The notes beneath the pieces are model-generated. The model was given only the letters and a program-made list of their open reading frames with translations. It searched no databases and was not told where the DNA came from. 64,000 nt of DNA from Cepaea nemoralis (lineage: Eukaryota; Mollusca; Gastropoda; Stylommatophora; Helicidae), in NCBI GenBank assembly GCA_014155875.1, contig JACEFZ010021372.1, positions 124,001 through 188,000 on the forward strand, read 5' to 3'. The translations under genes were made by a program, and so were the position numbers. Below, in pieces: positions 44,036 to 56,536 of this stretch. How positions within the stretch are numbered: the first letter of the stretch is position 1; every line of letters begins with the position of its first letter.

Positions 44036-45300
44036 CACACTACAAGAGCTGGACAAGGTGCAAAATCAAGCACTTAGAGTCACCACAGGAGGGATGAGAT
44101 CAACCCCTATAGTGGAAATGGAGAAGATGGGGAGGACACAAGCACTGAGTGAGCGCAGAGATACGAAAACGCTAATACAAGCAGAAAAGTTCCTCAGCTT
44201 GCCAGGCCACCCTATGAAGAACACATTTGAAAACCTAGCTATGGGGCGGTTGAAAAGAAGTAGTTTTATCCACCAGGACAAACGACTCTGCAGAGAAACC
44301 ACCGATTTGCCTACAGTTGGTATCCCCCTAACAACTATTCCAGAGCGAACTCCATGGAAAGATGAGCATAGACTATCATTACAAATCCAGACAAAAGTGA
44401 GAGGAATATTTGACAAGGAAGAACAGAACAGTGTGCAGCGCAGAACAGTCACTCTCAGCTTCCTTGATGAAGAATACTCACAGGACCTCTGGATCCGAGC
44501 CTACACAGATGGGTCGGCACAAAATTCTGTTCGAAATGGAGGAGCGGGAGTGTACATAGGATACCCAAATAATACTAGGGACACAGCCAGAGTACCGACA
44601 GTAAAGTACTGCCATAACTATGATGCTGAAATTGAGGCAACAGTTGATAGCAACAGAGAAATTAATAAATACCAGCAATGGTACACAACCTGTGGTGCTA
44701 CTGACAGATGCACAATCAGTACTTGAGGCGCTTTTGTCTGGGAAATTGCCAGTACTAAGGACACAACACTACTTTCTGAACTTAGCAGTCAGCATAAGGT
44801 CACCATACAGTGGATACCATCCTACTGTGGAGTACCCGGAAACGACAGAGCTGATCAATTGGCTAAGGAATGAGCCAAAGAAGAACAGCCTGATGTGCCC
44901 GTTACATACCACCAAAAGAAAAGAATGATCAAATCAGTCAGTAAGCCACAAAATCCTGCTCAAGATGACTACCACGTTATGGACAGACCAGAAGAAGTCA
45001 TTATTCTGCACCTCAGAACAGGACACAATAGATTACGCAACCACATGTATACAAAATTCAAGATTGGTGAAACAACCATGTGCACATGTGGATTGGCCTA
45101 GCAGACAGCAGAGCACATAATCCAAGACTGCTCAACATATAACATATCTAGTAAACCTTCTGGCCTAGAGAGACGACAGTGGAAGATAAACTCTATGGAC
45201 CACTGTGTGAACTGAAAAAGACAGTTCAATTCATACAAGAGACAGCATTGCAGTTATAGACATATTTCAAGCGAACGAAAGAAGAAGATAATTATGTTCA
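44036..45300 (+). pseudogene. I-type LINE copy 3: RNase H and C-terminus
   Basis: 44058-44726 reads MQNQALRVTTGGMRSTP, IRAYTDGSAQNSVRNGGAG and YDAEIEA, then shifts. The His region reads WIPSYCGVPGNDRAD in another frame (44810-44860), so His is replaced by Tyr. Then CTCGLA(stop)QTAEHIIQDC. The 3' end is GAACGAAAGAAGAAG near 45270-45287. Broken by several stops. Confidence 0.85.
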
Positions 45301-45369
45301 AGCATTCTGAGGAATTACAAAATATCTAAAAGAAAAACACTTAGATAAGAAAAAAGTAGGGTACATTTC

Positions 45370-45602
45370 GGGAGACTACGTGGCGAAGTGGTCAAGCTAT
45401 TTGACCCGGGCTCCGAAGGTTTTGGGTTGGATTCCGGGCCGCGAACCTTCGGTTCACGAGTGAATCTTTCAAGAGAATCCTGTGTGTCGTCGCCAGAGAT
45501 ATGGAGATCGTGCTTTTTTGCCACGTTTTCCGCGTTGCGTAAAGAGACTGAGCCAAATGCTATAAAAACTCAGTGCAATGAAGTCCAGCCTGTCGACTTT
45601 TA
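45370..45602 (+). mobile_element. SINE family B, copy B5
   Basis: A box TGGCGAAGTGG, altered B box GGTTGGATTCC, body ending CAGCCTGTCGACTTTTAAAC. Confidence 0.85.
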
Positions 45603-46030
45603 AACAATCCTTTCTTTTAAGTAAGGGACATAAACATCTAATATTGTTCCAAGGGAGACTACTTGAATTAGAGAAAAATTTTTTTTTATTATAGCGATAA
45701 TAATAAAACTCAACTATAACCGTCTACCCTTTCGCCGTATAAATTAACCATTTAATATATAAGTAAAACTTGTAATGACAAGTATATTACATTTAGATTT
45801 CTTATAGAACATATTTTTAATTTTCACATATTTACATTTTAGAACCGTAGGTTACGGTTGTAAATTTTTATCTTAAATATTATTTGTATACTTATATTGT
45901 AAGTTCATAACTTCAGACTTGGTATTCCCCCTACATGGGGGGAGAACATTTTTTTACTGGCCACCTACGGCCACATAAAGTGTATAGGAATTTAACCACA
46001 CACATCCTTCTCCTGTCTCTTCTATTGTTC
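45603..46030 (+). repeat. Block E, copy 2
   Basis: As 17013-17435, with the CCCCCTACATGGGGGG hairpin near 45925. Confidence 0.7.
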
Positions 46031-46049
46031 ATAACATATATAGACAACG

Positions 46050-47440
46050 TATTTCAAAGCAATGTCAAGCCAAACATTTACCGCAAGAACACCGTATGAC
46101 GAGAACACAGAAGAAGAACTATCTGCAAGTTACACCACAAGAAAACTCCTGTTTGCGGAGGATTAAGTACTAATAGCAAAATCAGAAGCTGAATTACAAG
46201 ACCACATGAATAGTCTAAACGAAATGTACATTGCAGTTCTTCCCAAACTTTTCACTTTCGCGGACCGACATACAATTTTCCTTTTGCACCTGGGACCTGT
46301 GCCGTTAAAAAAAAAAAAATTAAAAATTGTCTCCTTGTATTCTGGAATTTTATATGACCTCAATATACATTTTAATATAAATATAAGATTTAACGTAATT
46401 GTGGGTATTGTCCCGGTGTGCTAAATACTGCTCCATAATGTTATTGGATGACGATGATTTATTTAATAGTGGTCTCATTTTCATGAGTAAAATTGTTTAG
46501 AGATTTACAAATAAAAAAAATGTTTCAAATGTCAACACTACATTTAGATCTTCTTGTAAAGGTGTATATACTCGTATACACCGACAGTAATGAACACCGA
46601 TATATAAAATAATAATAAAATATATCTTGGAAAACGATACATCTTACTTTTTTTTCAACTCAATTTGTGGACCAGAAGGGCCCGCGGACCACCACTTTGG
46701 GAAGCACTGGTATAGGGAACATAACATGAAAATTAGTATAAATAAAACATTGGTAATGACTATAACTAAAGAAGAAAAAAACAACAACAACAATTCACAT
46801 AAACGAACACCCCTTGAGACAAGTAAAGAGGTTCACGTACTTAGGAAGTGTATATCATCAAATGGCAAATTAGAAGACGAGATCGAAAAAAAAGATGCAA
46901 TAAGGCAAACCAACCCATTGGACAAATGGCACCAATACTAAAGAACAAACATGTATTACTAACTACTAAGAAAACACTTTACAACACAATTTTTCCACCA
47001 ACTCTATGTTACCAATGCCAAACCTGGACAATGACAGAAAAAGAGAAAAGAAAATCACAAAAGAAATGAGATTCCTGAGAAGAATACTCAACGTATCAAG
47101 AAGAGATAAGATCAGAAATGAAGAAATCAGGACTAACGTGGGGGTTATAGCTGCGCTAGATTTTATTAGAAGGCAACACGTCACATGGTTTGGCCATGCA
47201 AGTAGGTTACCAGTGTACCACAACAAGCAATGATGTACAGACCAGATGGAAGCAGAGGAAGAGGCCGACCACGCAAACGATGGAAGCAGTGAATAACAGA
47301 GTCCGTGGGAATATCGATACGTGAAGCCCATAAGCGGACACTCTCCCGCGATTTATACGTCACCTCGACACCGCAAGGTACAAGAGGAACACGATTAGAT
47401 GAGATGAGATCCCACACTTTAATAACATTAAGAAAGAAAT
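46050..47440 (+). pseudogene. RTE-like element, RT active site to C-terminus
   Basis: Same element as 23401-24722 plus 38134-38520 but uninterrupted by the LINE: ENTEEELSASYTTRKLLFAE (the FADD pair changed to FAED, followed by a stop), SEAELQDHMNSLNEMY, the hAT-type element, INKTLVMTITKEE, YLGSVISSNGK-type sequence shifted, QCQTWTMTEKEKRKSQKK, then MRFLRRILNVSRRDKIRNEE and AALDFIRRQHVTWFGHASRL. Inactive. Serves as the empty-site reference that shows where the LINE inserted in the other copy. Confidence 0.78.
46234..46709. mobile_element. hAT-type non-autonomous element, copy 2
   Basis: CAGTTCTTCCCAAACTTTTC ... GGGAAGCACTG, flanked by GTACATTG and GTATAGGG. Same site in the RTE-like frame as copy 1. 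Confidence 0.85.
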
Positions 47441-47464
47441 GAGAAAACATGAATATTATATTAA

Positions 47465-47867
47465 CATGTTAGGTGTCATGGAGGGACCCCAAATCAAAGA
47501 ACTGGTACCAACTCGACCTGGTGCTCACTAAACGCAACAATCTCCGTAATGTACGGCCGACTCACAGCTATCATAGTGCTGACCGCGACACCGATCATTC
47601 ACTCGTTTCCAGCAAGGCGAAGATAAAGCATAAGAGAATCTACAGAACAGAAAGCAGACCACGCATCGACACCAGCGGCACCCGAAACAAAGAGGTCATT
47701 AAATTCACCCAGGCTATGGCGGAGGCTCTGCCTAGCCCCACAAATGGAACTGCCACCGAGAGATGGAGTCATTTGCGCGACACCATCTATACCACAGCAC
47801 TAATCAACATTTGGCAAGTATCAACCAAAGTCAGCCGACTGGTTTGAAGCACACTTTATTAAAGACT
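47465..47867 (+). pseudogene. RTE-like endonuclease C-terminal fragment
   Basis: WRDPKSKNWYQLDLVLTKRN, THSYHSADRDTDHSLVSSKA, TERWSHLRDTIYTTAL and SADWFEAHF in near-continuous frame, without the SINE seen at 38.8 kb. Confidence 0.8.
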
Positions 47868-48239
47868 TTATTACCAAACGTTTTTTAATAATGAGAGATT
47901 TTATTACCAAAAGTTTGGTAATAATTCCGTACATTATTCCCAAACGGCTGGTCAAGTGACGTTTACTACCGCCGTCTGCTAGTCTGTCTTTTGTTTTCAA
48001 GCTCGTTTTGAATTTCAACTACATACATTAGTTTGTTCCATAAAACTTTAATGTTCATATCTCAGTTAATGCCTAGACACGTTACTTACCTCTTAACGTT
48101 GAATTTGCGTACGCATAAGATGAAAGTAAGCCTGTAGATGACACTGCAACATTTGTTTTTATGAACTCCGAAGTGAGGGTTCAAAGGTGACAAAGTTCAC
48201 ACAGCGTTAAATTATTTGTTGAGTAATTTTTTTTTTAAT
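47868..48239. mobile_element. Element D, copy D3
   Basis: Palindrome decayed here to TTACCAAACGTTTTTTAA; the rest of the element matches D2. Confidence 0.65.
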
Positions 48240-48780
48240 TTAGCACATTGCAGTCAATACCAGCATTTTTCAGCTGCTGTTGCTGTTGCAACAAGTTTTA
48301 CGTCCAGTAGTTTGCCATTGCTTTCTGAACGACCGGCTCACATACCCCCGTAAGTAACCAGCGCGACGCAATCCGCTGCCAATCTCGCCCAGGTATTTAC
48401 GTCTAGGCCCTCCCCTTGGTCTGTTCCCTTCAGTCTTGCCAGTTGTCACCAAGTTCTCCAATTCTTCTCATAACATGCCCAAAAAATGTTGACTGTCTAC
48501 ATCTAATGTCTATAATCAGTTTAAGATCTACATTTGTTTCTTGAAGGACTTGTTCATTGGTTTTTCTGTCTGTCCATGGTATTCTTTGCATTTTCCTCAG
48601 AAACCACTTTTCTACAGCCATCAGATGTTTTTCAGCTTGACTGCACATTGTCCAAGTTTCACATCCATACAAAAGTACAGGTTCTATGTAGCACCTCAAC
48701 ACTCTTTTTCTCGTTTCAATTAACATCTTTTTATTGGTCAGTATGTTTTTCATCTTGCTAAAGGCTACTTTTGCCATGGC
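48240..48780 (-). pseudogene. RTE-like C-terminus fused to SINE A body, second copy
   Basis: As 39856-40385 without the nested SINE A3: AKVAFSKMKNILTNKKMLIE, CYIEPVLLYGCETWTMC, FLRKMQRIPWTDRKT and HVMRRIGELGDNWQD. Confidence 0.8.
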
Positions 48781-48784
48781 GATT

Positions 48785-49140
48785 CTTGTTCAAGCGTCGA
48801 GTTTCTCAGTTCTATATTGTAGTTTATTGTAGTATTGTACTATATTGTAGTAATATTTTGTTTATTAAACATTTAAAAACAAAAATTGCCAGCATATAGT
48901 TGAACCCCAGTCTCCACCGTAGCAGGCGGAAACACTAGCCACTACACCACCGAAAACACAATAACATTTCCACAAACATTAATAATGTAGTCAAACCTAC
49001 GTCACGTGTCCGCGAATAATCACGTGACCAGCCGTTTGGGAATAATGCGAGATTTTATTACCAAACGTTTGGTAATCATCACTTCGTTACTGACTTCTTA
49101 ACGTTTGGTAATAATCACTTCGTATTTATATTATAACCTC
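48785..49140 (-). mobile_element. tRNA-like element C, copy C3
   Basis: Same as C2, with the palindrome TTACCAAACGTTTGGTAA intact at about 49059-49076. Confidence 0.6.
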
Positions 49141-49355
49141 CGACCGATTAGTATTCCTGGCGTCTCTTTTATATTACTTCGCTATATATAGGTAGAAGAG
49201 ATCCGATGACAAGACACACCCCTGTCGTACTCCTAGCTTTATCTGTTCGTAACTTCCCTCTTTATTTCCCATTTTAATTGCTGCTACTTGGTTCCAGTAA
49301 ATATTCTTTATTATACTTAAATCTTTCCCATTAATGTTGATATCTTCCAACATAT
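49141..49355 (-). pseudogene. RTE-like RT fragment, sister copy
   Basis: As 40741-40955, reading through KNIYWNQVAAIKMGNKEGSY and LGVRQG in a frame with a two-base difference. Confidence 0.72.
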
Positions 49356-49489
49356 AATATTAAATCATGCAATTCAACTGCGCATGAATTTCCCTAGTTG
49401 CTTAGAGCTTAGTTTAATCAGTTAAAAGATCGTAATAACATGATACTATAGTAATGCCTTGATTGATAATTATGTTGGTTCCAAATGTT

Positions 49490-51330
49490 GCTGTATGTAG
49501 CCGGAGCGCAGTGTTGGGGTGAGCGCCCAACATTGCTTAAATACCCCAATGGCTCGTGAATACATAACTTATGCAACAAAAGTCCAACTCCTGGCCTTCA
49601 TGTGGCGGAACTGTTTAAACTAACAGGAGAAGGGGCGACGGCGAGTTTCTGGCGCCGGAAAATAACCAGTATGCTCTAGATGTGTATGCACGTACATGCA
49701 TGCGCAGACACGTGTGTGCGCGCGTACACATCTACACTCGAGTGAGACCACAGTCTGCTCTAGCAAAGAAAGGTGCTGAAGACGGAGGCAACCAGCCAAG
49801 AGGTGTACCACAGAAATCAGGATGCCACGCAATCACGCAAAAGGCAGGGATCATCCAGATAAATGGAACACCCCTAAGAGAAGATAAAGAACCAACATAC
49901 CTTGGAGTAACATTTGATGGCATGCTGACATGGAGAAAGCACATCAACAAAGCAGTAGCAAAAGCCAGAAGGAAAATAGCCATCCCGAGAAAGCTAAGTG
50001 GAACCACATGGGGAGCCAGTGGGAAAATACTTAGCACAGTTTATCAACAGAGCATACGACCACACCTGGAATACGGGTCAACTGCGTGGTGTTCGGCATC
50101 AAAAACCACACTACAAGAGCAGGACAAAGTGCAAAATCAAGCACTTAGAGTCACCAAAGGAGGGATGAGATCAACCCCTATAGTGGAAATGGAGAAGATG
50201 GGGAGGACACAAGCACTGAGTGAGCGCAGAGATACGAAAACGCTAACACAAGCAGAAAGGTTCCTCAGCTTGCCAGGCCACCCTATGAAGAACAAATTTG
50301 AAAACCTAGCTATGGGGCGGTTGAAAAGAAGTAGTTTTATCCACTAGGCCAAACGACTCTGCAGAGAAACCACCGATTTGCCTACAGTTGGTATCCCCCT
50401 AACAACTATTCCAGAGCGAACTCCATGGACAGATGAGTATAGACTATCATTATAAATCCAGACAAAAGTGAGAGGAACATTTGACAAGGAAGAACAGAAC
50501 AGTGTGCAGCGCTGAACAGCCACTCTCAGCTTCCTTGATGAAGAATACTCACAGGACCTCTGGATCCGAGCCTACACAGATGGGTCGGCACAAAATGCTG
50601 TTCGAAATGGAGGAGCGGGAGTGTACATAGGATACCCAAATAATACTAGGGACACAGCCAGAGTACCGACAGGAAAGTACTGCCATAACTATGATGCTGA
50701 AATTGAGGCAATCAAGATAGCAACAGAGAAATTAATAAATACCAGCAATGGTACACAACCTGTGGTGCTACTGACAGATGCAAAATTAGTACTCGATGCG
50801 CTCCTGTCTGGGAAATTGCCAGTTCTAAGGACACTACACTACTTTCTGAACTTAGCAGTCAGCATAAGGTCACCATACAGTGGATACCATCCTACTGTGG
50901 AGTACCCGGAAACGACAGAGCTGATCAATTGGCTAAGGAATGAGCCAAAGAAGTACAGCCTGATGTGACCGTTACATACCACCAAAAGAAAAGAATGATC
51001 AAATCAGTCAGAAAGCCACAAAATCCTGCTCAAGATGACTACCACGTTATGGACAGACCAAAACAAGTCATTATTCAGCGCCTCAGAACAGAACACAATA
51101 GATTACGCAACCACATGTATACAAAATTCAAGATTGGTGAAACAGCCATGTGCACATGTGGATTGGCCTCGCAGACAGCAGAGCACATACTCCAAGACTG
51201 CCCAAAATATATCTAGGCAAACCTTCTGACCTAGAGAGACGACAGTGGAAGATAAACTCTACGGACCACTGTGTGAACTAAAAAAGACAGTTCAATTCAT
51301 ACAAGAGACAGCATTGCAGTTATAGACATA
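49490..51330 (+). pseudogene. I-type LINE with internal deletion, inner left copy
   Basis: The 5' untranslated region joins directly to the RT C-terminus at about 49841: CACGCAAAA of the 5' region runs into GGCAGGGATC of RT. About 2.3 kb (endonuclease and most of RT) is missing relative to copy 3, and CAAAA is shared at both break edges. Frame 49682-50347 is open from the 5' region through YLGVTFDGMLTWRKHINKA and RVTKGGMRSTPIVEME; a stop follows at 50346. RNase H continues (50621-50968 IATEKLINTSNGTQPVVLLT) and the tail CTCGLASQTAEHILQDC at 51150-51210. Confidence 0.85.
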
Positions 51331-51439
51331 TTTCAAGCGAACGAAAGAAGAAGTAGATAATTACGTTCAAGCATTCTGAGGAATTACAAAATATCTAAAA
51401 GAAAAACACTTAGATAAGCAAAAAGTAGGGTACATTACG

Positions 51440-51664
51440 GGAGACTACGTGGCGAAGTGGTCAAGCCATTTGACTCGGGCTCCGAAGATTTTGGGTTCGA
51501 TTCCGGGCCGCGAACCTTCCCTTCACGAGTGAATGATTCAAGAGTTGGTCGTCGTAGAGCTATGGAGATCGTGCTTTGTGCCACTTTTCCCGGGCTGCGG
51601 AAAGAGACCGAGCCATATGCGATAAAAACTCAGTACAATGAAGTCCAGCCTGTCGACTTTTAAA
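51440..51664 (+). mobile_element. SINE family B, copy B6
   Basis: A box TGGCGAAGTGG, B box GGTTCGATTCC. Carries a ~10-bp deletion in the spacer (AAGAGTTGGTCGTCG) shared with B7, its mirror copy. Confidence 0.87.
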
Positions 51665-52090
51665 CAATCCCTACGTTTTGAGTAGGGGACATAAACATCT
51701 AATATTGTTCCAAGGGAGACTACTTGAATTATAGAAAAAATAAATTATATTATAGCGATAATAATAAAACTCAACTTTAAACGTCTACCCGTTTACCGTA
51801 TAAATTAAATAATTAATGCATAAGTAACATGTGTTAATGACAAATATATTACATTTAGATTTATTATAGAAAATATTTTTAAGTTTTAGATACTTACATT
51901 TTAGAACCAACTTTTGGGTCATATATTTATATCTTAAATTTTATTTGTATACTTTCATTATAATACATTGTTAATTAGGTCAATCTTCCCCCTACATGGG
52001 GGGAGAACATTTTTTTACTGGCCTCCTACGGCCACATAAAGTGTACTGGAATTTAACCACACACATCCCTCTCCTGTCTCTTCTATTGTT
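51665..52090 (+). repeat. Block E, copy 3
   Basis: As 17013-17435; mirror of 53220-53645. Confidence 0.7.
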
Positions 52091-52658
52091 CATAACATAT
52101 ATAGACAACGTATGTTAAAGCAATGTCAAGCCAAACATTTACCGCAAGAACACCGTATGACGAGAACACAGAAGTGGGTATAGCACCATATGTAATGTCA
52201 TTTGAACATCTAAACACCTTCAGGCATGTAAAAGGATCTTTTACTTACCATATGCTTAATAAGTTTCAAAGTGTGCAAACAATTGTTATTTACTTCACTT
52301 TTACTTATAGCTAAAATAAAAATTAAACTCTTTACATATTTATAAGTGTAGTTACCTGATGGTTTCATGGCTGTAGAAACTAAGGTATGTGATCCAGGAG
52401 ACAGGTTAGGAAAATATGATGATGATTTATATTCTTCATCCTCATCTAGTCTGTGAAATCAACAAAAACTGAATGCATTAAAAAGCATTAACAATGAACC
52501 CTAGGTGTTGTTCTGTTGAGCGACAACATGACTGCTCAAACTTTCATATGCATTGCCATTGTTCTTTTGGGCTCATTTCAACACAATAATCCATAATGGC
52601 AGTTAATAACAACACATCAGACAAAATGAATGTTCAATGCCTGCTTCAGAATCTACGT
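52091..52658 (+). repeat. Innermost left arm, unique sequence
   Basis: Begins with the RTE-like MSSQTFTARTPYDENTE stretch (52123) and turns at about 52173 into sequence found nowhere else except its mirror. No gene is recognised. Contains CTTTTGGGCT at about 52564 that is absent from the mirror. Confidence 0.75.
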
Positions 52659-52664
52659 TTATTT
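52659..52664. other. Palindrome centre, 6-bp spacer
   Basis: AGAATCTACGT, spacer TTATTT, ACGTAGATTCT. The arms start directly on each side. Confidence 0.95.
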
Positions 52665-53219
52665 ACGTAGATTCTGAAGCAGGCATTGAACATTCATTTT
52701 GTCTGATGTGTTGTTATTAACTGCCATTATGGATTCTTGTGTTGAAATGAACAATGGCAATGCATATGAAAGTTTGAGCAGTCATGTTGTCGCTCAACAG
52801 AACAACACCTAGGGTTCATTGTTAATGCTTTTTAATGCATTCAGTTTTTGTTGATTTCACAGACTAGATGAGGATGAAGAATATAAATCATCATCATATT
52901 TTCCTAACCTGTCTCCTGGATCACATACCTTAGTTTCTACAGCCATGAAACCATCAGGTAACTACACTTATAAATATGTAAAGAGTTTAATTTTTATTTT
53001 AGCTATAAGTAAAAGTGAAGTAAATAACAATTGTTTGCACACTTTGAAACTTATTAAGCATATGGTAAGTAAAAGATCCTTTTACATGCCTGAAGGTGTT
53101 TAGATGTTCAAATGACATTACATATGGTGCTATACCCACTTCTGTGTTCTCGTCATACGGTGTTCTTGCGGTAAATGTTTGGCTTGACATTGCTTTAACA
53201 TACGTTGTCTATATATGTT

Positions 53220-53647
53220 ATGAACAATAGAAGAGACAGGAGAGGGATGTGTGTGGTTAAATTCCAGTACACTTTATGTGGCCGTAGGAGGCCAGTAAAA
53301 AAATGTTCTCCCCCCATATAGGGGGAAGATTGACCTAATTAACAATGTACTACAATGAAAGTATACAAATAAAATTTAAGATATAAATATATGACCCAAA
53401 AGTTGGTTCTAAAATGTAAGTATCTAAAACTTAAAAATATTTTCTATAAGAAATCTAAATGTAATATATTTGTCATTAACAAATGTTACTTATGCATTGA
53501 TTATTTAATTTATACGGTAAACGGGTAGACGTTTAAAGTTGAGTTTTATTATTATCGCTATAATATAATTTATTTTTTCTATAATTCAAGTAGTCTCCCT
53601 TGGAACAATATTAGATGTTTATGTCCCCTACTCAAAACGTAGGGATT
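53220..53647 (-). repeat. Block E, copy 4 (inverted)
   Basis: Mirror of 51665-52090. Confidence 0.7.
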
Positions 53648-53649
53648 GT

Positions 53650-53877
53650 TTAAGTCGACAGGCTGGACTTCATTGTACTGAGTTTTTATCGCATATGGCT
53701 CGGTCTCTTTCCGCAGCCCGGGAAAAGTGGCACAAAGCACGATCTCCATAGCTCTACGACGACCAACTCTTGAAACATTCACTCGTGAACGGAAGGTTCG
53801 CGGCCCGGAATCGAACCCAAAACCTTCGGAGCCCGAGTCAAATGGCTTGACCACTTCGCCACGTAGTCTCCCGTAAT
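53650..53877 (-). mobile_element. SINE family B, copy B7
   Basis: Inverted. GGAATCGAACC and CCACTTCGCCA boxes on the plus strand. Mirror of B6 with the same spacer deletion. Confidence 0.87.
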
Positions 53878-53959
53878 GTACCCTACTTTTTGCTTATCTA
53901 AGTGTTTTTCTTTTAGATATTTTGTAATTCCTCAGAATGCTTGAACGTAATTATCTTCT

Positions 53960-55820
53960 TCTTCTTTCGTTCGCTTGAAATATGTCTATAACTGCAATGC
54001 TGTCTCTTGTATGAATTGAACTGTCTTTTTCAGTTCACACAGTGGTCCATAGAGTTTATCTTCCACTGTCGTCTCTCTAGGTCAGAAGGTTTGCCTAGAT
54101 ATATTTTGGGCAGTCTTGGAGTATGTGCTCTGCTGTCTGCGAGGCCAATCCACATGTGCACATGGCTGTTTCACCAATCTTGAATTTTGTATACATGTGG
54201 TTGCGTAATCTATTGTGTTCCTGTTCTGAGGCGCAGAATAATGACTTGTTCTGGTCTGTCCATAACGTGGTAGTCATCTTGAGCAGGATTTTGTGGCTTT
54301 CTGACTGATTTGATCATTCTTTTCTTTTGGTGGTATGTAACGGTCACATCAGGCTGTTACTTCTTTGGCTCATTCCTTAGCCAATTGATCAGCTCTGTCG
54401 TTTCCGGGTACTCCACAGTAGGATGGTATCCACTGTATGGTGACCTTATGCTGACTGCTAAGTTCAGAAAGTAGTAGTGTCCTTAGTACTGGCAATTTCC
54501 CAGACAGGAGCGCATCGAGTACTGAATTTTGCATCTGTCAGTAGCACCACAGGTTGTGTACCATTGCTGGTATTTATTAATTTCTCTGTTGCTATCTTGA
54601 TTGCCTCAATTTCAGCATCATAGTTATGGCAGTACTTTCCTGTCGGTACTCTGGCTGTGTCCCTAGTATTATTTGGGTATTCCTATGTACACTCCCGCTC
54701 CTCCATTTCGAACAGCATTTTGTGCCGACCCATCTGTGTAGGCTCGGATCCAGAGGTCCTGTGAGTATTCTTCATCAAGGAAGCTGAGAGTGGCTGTTCT
54801 GCGCTGCACACTGTTCTGTTCTTCCTTGTCAAATGTTCCTCTCACTTTTGTCTGGATTTATAATGATAGTCTATACTCATCTTTCCATGGAGTTCGCTCT
54901 GGAATAGTTGTTAGGGGGATACCAACTGTGGGCAAATCGGTGGTTTCTCTGCAGAGTCGTTTGGCCTGGTGGATAAAACTACTTCTTTTCAACCGCCCCA
55001 TAGCTAGGTTTTCAAATTTGTTCTTCATAGGGTGGCCTGGCAAGCTGAGGAACCTTTTCTGCTTGTATTAGCGTTTTCGTATCTCTGCGCTCACTCAGTG
55101 CTTGTGTCCTCCCCATCTTCTCCATTTCCACTATAGGGGTTGATCTCATCCCTCCTGTGGTGACTCTAAGTGCTTGATTTTGCACTTTGTCCAGCTCTTG
55201 TAGTGTGGTTTTTGATGCCGAACACCACGCAGTTGACCCGTATTCCAGGTGTGGTCGTATGCTCTGTTGATAAACTGTGCTAAGTATTTTCCCACTGGCT
55301 CCCCATGTGGTTCCACTTAGCTTTCTCAGGATGGCTATTTTCCTTCTGGCTTTTGCTACTGCTTTGTTGATGTGCTTTCTCCATGTCAGCCTGCCATCAA
55401 ATGTTACTCCAAGGTATGTTGGTTCTTTATCTTCTCTTAGGGGTGTTCCATTTATCTGGATGATCCCTGCCTTTTGCGTGATTGCGTGGCATCCTGATTT
55501 CTGTGGTACACCTCTTGGCTGGTTGCCTCCGTCTTCAGCACCTTTCTTTGCTAGAGCAGACTGTGGTCTCACTCGAGTGTAGATGTGTACGCGCGCACAC
55601 ACGTGTCTGCGCATGCATGTACGTGCATACACATCTAGAGCATACTGGTTATTTTCCGGCGCCAGAAACTCGCCGTCGCCCCTTCTCCTGTTAGTTTAAA
55701 CAGTTCCGCCACATGAAGGCCAGGAGTTGGACTTTTGTTGCATAGGTTATGTATTCACGAGCCATTGGGGTATTTAAGCAATGTTGTGCGCTCACCCCAA
55801 CACTGCGCTCCGGCTACATA
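53960..55820 (-). pseudogene. I-type LINE with internal deletion, inner right copy
   Basis: Mirror of 49490-51330 with the same deletion junction (about 55478). The frame 55632-55012 is open from the 5' region through YLGVTFDGRLTWRKH and RVTTGGMRSTPIVEME; an extra base near 55055 then shifts it. Later pieces include CTCGLASQTAEHILQDC at 54180-54110. It differs from the mirror at several codons and by single-base indels. Confidence 0.85.
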
Positions 55821-55949
55821 CAGCAACATTTGGAACCAACATAATTATCAATCAAGGCATTACTATAGTATCATGTTATTACGATCTTTTAACTGATTAA
55901 ACTAAGCTCTAAGCAACTAGGGAAATTCATGCGCAGTTGAATTGCATGA

Positions 55950-56164
55950 TTTAATATTATATGTTGGAAGATATCAACATTAATGGGAAAGATTTAAGTA
56001 TAATAAAGAATATTTACTGGAACCAAGTAGCAGCAATTAAAATGGGAAATAAAGAGGGAAGTTACGAACAGATAAAGCTAGGAGTACGACAGGGGTGTGT
56101 CTTGTCATCGTATCTCTTCTACCTATATATAGCGAAGTAATATAAAAGAGACGCCAGGAATACT
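55950..56164 (+). pseudogene. RTE-like RT fragment, mirror of 49141-49355
   Basis: MLEDININGKDLSIIKNIYW, NQVAAIKMGNKEGSYEQIKL, GVRQGCVLSSYLFYLYI in one frame, the best copy of this piece. Confidence 0.78.
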
Positions 56165-56530
56165 AATCGGTCGGAGGTTATAATATAAATACGAAGTGAT
56201 TATTACCAAACGTTAAGAAGTCAGTAACGAAGTGATGATTACAAAACGTTTGGTAATAAAATCTCGCATTATTCCCAAACGGCTGGTCACGTGATTATTC
56301 GCGGACACGTGACGTAGGTTTGACTACATTATTAATGTTTGTGGAAATGTTATTGTGTTTTCGGTGGTGTAGTGGCTAGTGTTTCCGCCTGCTACGGTGG
56401 AGACTGGGGTTCAACTATATGCTGGCAATTTTTGTTTTTAAATGTTTAATAAACAAAATATTACTACAATATAGTACAATACTACAATAAACTACAATAT
56501 AGAACAGAGAAACTCGACGCTTGAACAAGA
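56165..56530 (+). mobile_element. tRNA-like element C, copy C4
   Basis: Forward copy: TTACAAAACGTTTGGTAA (palindrome with one change), CACGTGATTATTCGCGG, A box TGGTGTAGTGG at 56365-56375, weak B box GGGGTTCAAC, then TACAATA repeats. Confidence 0.62.
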
Positions 56531-56536
56531 ATCGCC

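Larger units (their letters stand above)
43767..52658 (+). repeat. Left arm of giant inverted repeat
   Basis: Read as reverse complement it matches 52665-61558 throughout. Paired positions sum to 105323 near the centre, about 105313 from 47 to 52 kb and about 105325 further out; the small steps are indels. Homology may continue to 42377 against 62230-64000. Confidence 0.9.
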
